NCBI GenBank assembly: GCA_947000775.1
Contig: CAMQGK010000242.1
Coordinates: forward strand, 1,247,501 to 1,311,500
Source: Pterois miles
Lineage: Eukaryota > Chordata > Actinopteri > Perciformes > Scorpaenidae
Length of the DNA stretch: 64,000 nt
Reading direction: 5' to 3'
The notes under the pieces are model-generated. The model searched no databases, was not told the DNA's origin, and worked only from the letters and a program-made list of their open reading frames with translations. This document shows, piece after piece, positions 54,712-60,700 of this stretch (positions are counted from its first letter, which is position 1; each line of letters starts with the position of its first letter). The translations under genes and the position numbers were made by a program.

Positions 54712-57700
54712 TTGGTCTCTCACCTGCTGCTGGAGCTTCAGCAGCTGCTGTTGTTTCTCCTGTAAGACCTGCAGCTGCTGCTCTGCAGACACCATGGCGT
54801 GGGACAGCGACTGGAGCGCCACCTGGGCTGCAGAGCTCAGAGCTGTGGAGGCCTCACCAACTGTTCCTGTCGACAGGCCGCCCACCGCGGGCGTTACGCC
54901 AAATGTACTCACTGGGGTTAAAGAACAGAGGTTCAGGCAATGACCATTTTATGAGCCAAATACAAGTGAAATGAAAGGAAAGCCATGTGTACCAGTGAAC
55001 ATGCTGGCATCATCTCGTTCCACCCGCGTGCCATCACTAGTAGAGATGCAAGTAAAGTGCAAAGGCTCCACCTCCAGGAGTCCCGTTAATGCTGTGAAGC
55101 TACCTTCTGCTGCTGCACAGCTGCTCACCTTTCCGTTCCCTGCAGGACACACAACACCACACAAAAACCAGCAACGTCTGAGCTTCACGGTCTAAAAACA
55201 AATGTTCTACTCTCTGCAGCTTTTTGCCATTTCACAATTACAAAGCAGGGAAATAAAAACATACTGCAGTGCTAAATTATGTCCAGCAAACTGTGACTTT
55301 ACATACATACATACATACATACAGGTATATCACTAAAATAGCTACACCTTGGTTGAAAACCGTGTGCTTGCATACAAATTAAAACTGATTAATCCATCCC
55401 AGTAAAATCATTAAAGTGTGTTTACGTCCATATCAGATTAACTGTGTTGGAACTGGAGTCGTTTTTATACATGACCCCTGATATTAAATAGCCAACATAC
55501 TGTATATTGGACAAGTTCAAATCTTTTTAAAGTAATCTTTCAGTATATCATATCAGGTGTCACACTGTTTGCACTCAGTCTGGTTAAAGGTTAAAAAAGT
55601 CAGCAGTACAGCATGGCGGTAACATGATGTGAATCAGTGCACAGTTAATACCTGACAGAATGTCAGAGAGGTCAATCTCATCTGACTGGACTCCAATGCT
55701 GCTGTTGAAGGCATTCTTACAGGAGGAGCCACTGACCTCCAGGTCAAAGAGCACCGGATCAAAAGGAGAGCTGTACAGGCCATACCTGGAGGGAGGTGGA
55801 CAGAAGGGGGGAGACCGGACGCTTGTGTTTAGGTAGAAATGTCAAAGTAAGGTCACTGCTAATGAGAAAATACAAAGCAGTTAAAATGAGCATCACTTCA
55901 GCAGGAGTTGGAACTACTTTTATCTACTAATTTTAAGTTAAAGGTTCAAAATTTGATATCCAGAGCATTAATGGCAGAAAACAACTAATGTCTATGTGAA
56001 GATATAGAGGCGTAATGTCTACCTGAGCAGAGAATGAAGTCGCTCTCCCTCTGTGCGTGTTGTAATCAGACTTTCTCTGTGCTTTGCTGACGCGCCTGCT
56101 TTTAGTTTGCGCTCCGCTGTTTAGCTCACCGCTGCCGCTCTGCACTGCTCTCGTAAGGCGGCTACAGCTGATAACGCCATCCACAACAATGGTGTCGTCA
56201 AAAGTGTAGCCCTCACCCTCCGGTTCCCCCTCAGGTAAAAACTTATCTCTGTCAGCACGTTCACCATTGTTTGCGCTGTTAGCATCTTTAGCTGTAAACC
56301 ACTCGCTCACCATCTGCCACGCTGAGAGCCGTTGAGAGGCAACAGAAAAGCTCCCAATCTCTGAGCTCCTTGAAGCAATAGAATCAAATGGCATTTGTGC
56401 ATCACTAGCCTGTAGAGGCTGTAAGCCACTCCTGAACTGAATATCTGGAGAAGTACCTGGTCTGTAGTAGTGCCTCCAGCGGGGTGAGACGTTCCTGCAG
56501 CTGTCGAGAGATCGTGGTGAGCAGGGAGGCGCAGGCGGTGCTGCAGCCCGCCAGGTCCTCCTCCTTCACATAGTTCAGCAACACAAAGTACCAGAACACT
56601 GACCCTGAAACCAGACGTCAGAGGAGAGGGAGAAATGATAACCAGTACTGGGGTCTGGGCGTATACAGATTGTTACCCTAGATTTGCAAAACTCTTGCGA
56701 GACAGTTGAGGTTAGGGATAACGTAACAACGGGTTGTTGGGCAGCAAGTCTTCAGCGAGTCTTGCGAGAGTTTCTGCGGCACATTTTCACAGATCTAAGG
56801 TAACCATCTGGACATGACTGTGTGTTGTTCTGTATTGTTGTTCAGTTACTTACCACCTGTTGCTGCTGCCGGCAAATAAGGCATATTGTCTAACATAGCC
56901 TTCAGAAGACTCACGCCAAAACCCTGTTGACTTGGGTCCCCTTTCCCATTGCTACAATGACAAATACATTATTTTCATTATTATCGTCATGTAAACTCAA
57001 GAAAGAACAACTACTTCATCATACAGGCCTTTTCGACTACAGGAACTTAACAATCCATCACATAAGGTAGAGCCATTATCATGGGATCTGCTTTTCTTTT
57101 CACAAACCTGAGCAAAGTCCTTTCAGCTGGTTTCATTCTGTATAAAAGGAGGAGTGACACCAATCAGACCCTTTAATCACCGTTTCATCATTACCATGTA
57201 CCTTTCCAACAACCAGAAAAATCTTCCCCGGGGAGGCTGAGCAGCGTGACACTGCGATAACTGGAGCACATGTCTGGTCCCCCTTTTTAAAAATGGTAAC
57301 CACCACCCCGGTCTGCCATACCACAGGCACTGTCCCCAGCCTCCATATGACACTGAAAAGACGTGTCAGCCAAGACAGTCCAGCAGTGTCCAGAGCCTTC
57401 AGCATCTCAGGGCGAATCTCATCCACCCCCAGTGCCTTGCCCAGGAGGAGTGTTTTTGACTACCTCAGTGACTTCCACCAAGAATATGGACAAGCCTTCC
57501 TCCGAGTCTTCAAAGTCTGTCTCCTCTAAGGAGGACATGTTGGTGGAGCTCAGGAGCTCCTAAAAGTGCATTTCCACTACTCGACAATATGCCCAGTCTG
57601 GATCCGCAGTGCTCCTCCCCTGCTTTCCCTCCGTGAGTCATCTAATGATTTTCCTCGAGGTCAGCCAAAGGTCCTTCTCCATGGTCTCCCTGAACTCCTC

Positions 57701-60700
57701 CCACACCTGGGTTTTTGCTTCTGTGACCGCTACAGCTACAGCCCTTCTGACCAGCCGGTACCTGTCAGCTGTTTCCAGGGACCCCCAGGCCAAGTGGGAA
57801 TTGAAGATCTTGTGGACAGGGGCCACAGCCAGACGTTCCCCGTTAACCCTCACTACATGTTTGGGTTTACTAGGTCTGTCAGGCAGCCTCTCCCACCATC
57901 TGATCCAACTCACCACCAGATGGTGACCTTTGACTGCTCTGCTCCTCTCTTCACCCAAGTGTTCAAGACATACGGCTGCAGATCTGATGATACTACCACA
58001 AAGTCGACCTTCGATATTTGGCCTAGATGGTTCTGGTACCAAGAAAACTTATGAATAACCCTTATGAACTACCTGAATTTCCCTCCGGGGATTAATAAAG
58101 GTTCATCTTATCTTATCTTATGCTCAAACATGGTGTTTGTTATTGCCACTCCATGAATAGCACGTAAGTCCAACAACAGAACACCACTCAGGTTCAGATC
58201 AGGCAGGCCGTTTCTCCCAATCAACATAATTGCCCATCTGAGCGTTGAAGTCCCCCCAAAGAACTATAGAGTCCCCAGTCTGCTCCCTTTCCAGGACACC
58301 AGCCAGAGACTTCGAGAAGGCCGGGTACATAAGCACAAATGACACTCAGACACTTGGTAACGCTCCACCTTCTGCACCAGCTCCAGTCCCACCTGAGAGA
58401 TGACGTTACAAGTGCCAAGAGCCAGTCTGCAATGCAGGAGGTCAACACACCTAGATCTGTGTCCCAATTACTGTATTTACATCACATATTTTGGTGCCAG
58501 TATTAAGGCATTTGTGCTACAGAGTTGTTAAGTTCCCATAGTGGAAAAAAGCATCATCAATGAGATTAGCCATGCTTCTTACCTGATACAAAGTGCAAGA
58601 AAGCGAGCACATTTGTGCGCTATGCTCCGTCCAGCCTCGAAGAAACACATCCGCACAATCTCTGTTAACCGTGTCCGGGTTTTCACCAGCAGACCCTCCT
58701 TTCCTTCTCGTAAACTAGAAAGAAGCGACATGATATATTACTTGCCTGCCAAATGTCAAAGTTCTGTGTGACCCAGATGTTCGAGATGATGCAGTCCTAT
58801 TTGTTGTGCTGGAGCTTTAGTCCTACCTGCAGGGTCCATTGGAGAAAACCCCGGCCAGCCAGCACAAGATGTCTAGGATGAGGCTTTGAGCGTGCTCAGT
58901 GGCCAGGCAGCCTTCTGTCCGCCTACACAATGTGTCCAACAGCTTTTCATGGAAGTCTGGGAACTGCAGCATAGCACAGCGTTGGACCCTAAAAAGCAAA
59001 GAAAAAAAAAACAGTCCAGTTGAAAGAAACAAAAGTGATTCAAGGAGACACTGTCATCTGATTGAATGTGTTTTACTATTAACGCTGTGTTTTAGGGCTG
59101 CAGTGCTTGCAGTGTTCATGATGAGCAGGGTCTGAAATTAGCACCAGCCACCTGCCGTCGGTGAAATCATCAGGACATCCGCCACTTTGGCAGGCAGAAT
59201 AAACTCTAGAGATGGGTACAGAGAACCAGAGTTGTCCACTTTCTTGGCATCTCATGTCTCTGTGACAGTTAATTCCTCTTATTAACGCTTACACACAGTT
59301 ATGCATGCGCAATGACGTATACATGCACATATGCTGTACCATGTTTCAGTTTGTTCTGGACCAGAGACACGGCGGAGAGAAAACAGCATGGGTCTACTAA
59401 ACCTGAGGGGATGCACCCTATTTTTCCCTGTTAATGCGACACTGTGAACAACACATCTGTGTGTGTTAAATTCAGACTCTGATTATGAAAACATTTTGAC
59501 GGTGTAAACAGGGCCTGATGTCCCATCCCTCAGCAGTGATCTGACCTTTCTTTGGGCACCGACGTCTTCTTAAACCTTCTGATTGTGATTGAGACTTCCT
59601 GCAGCAGGTCACAGCCTCGCAGGTTTTCTACTTTCTTCAAGGGTGCTGTGGCCTCACTCTTCACTGCCGAGACCTTCTCCTACACACAAAATAAACAAAT
59701 ACTGTAAATCAATGTGATTGCATGTCAATGGTGAACTAATACATTTTTATGGCTTTACCTGAAGGCATTCATTACTGACAACAGTTCATTTAACAATGCT
59801 ATTATTAGATTAAAAAAAAAAAAACTTTTCAAGTCTGTCCTAAAACAATGAACCCATATGCACATTAAAATTAAAATTAAAAGTTATTTGCTTGCTGTAA
59901 TCACCCCTCCTGTTCATACTGTCCTGTGATGCTGGACAAAAGCCACAGGCTTCGTTCTGAGCAAAAATACATTACGTTAAAAATATGTTAAGCATTAAGT
60001 CTGTGTGAAGTAAATACGGGGCTTCAGCAGTCTAAGTTAGTCAAATCAAGTGAGTATCTCCAAAGCTACTGTCATTTCAGGACAGATTTCCTTCTTTGTT
60101 TTACGGACATGATCTTCCATTTAAGTGCAGGAAGGAAAACTGTCTGGGCAAACATACAATAACTAAAGGCCTTTGCACACTGGGGGCATGTCAAATACAA
60201 CAACACTATTTGAATCAAAACTAGTCATACTGGCAGCGATGTGAATTTGCGACAGTTGCAAATCTTTTTCAGTAAAAGGTTGAAACAGATTCAGGCAAAC
60301 GGAGGACCAACTACTGGCATCCGATTGACCCAGAGCAGTGTCTGGAAGTCTGTTTGACATCAACTGATTTATTGTCTAAACTCTTTGTAAGCTATTTCCT
60401 TTTAGTGAAACGCTGAGTAAATTTGCCTCTGGTTAACAGCTATGCAGTGTATTGCTTATGTCTAGGAGTGGCTCTGGTATGCTCTGTGTGATGACTATTG
60501 CCAATCAAAGGCGCTGAGTGATCGCTGGACTGGGTACCACTAAGTCTGGACATCTGCATTCAACACTGACGCCAGGTCAAAAACTGTGTGCTCCTCCCAG
60601 TCTGCAATCACGATCGATCACGTCACCTGTCCTGGTGAGCTCACCGACATGCCTTCCTGCACCATACACCACCCAGTGATCAATAATATTCAATCAAATA

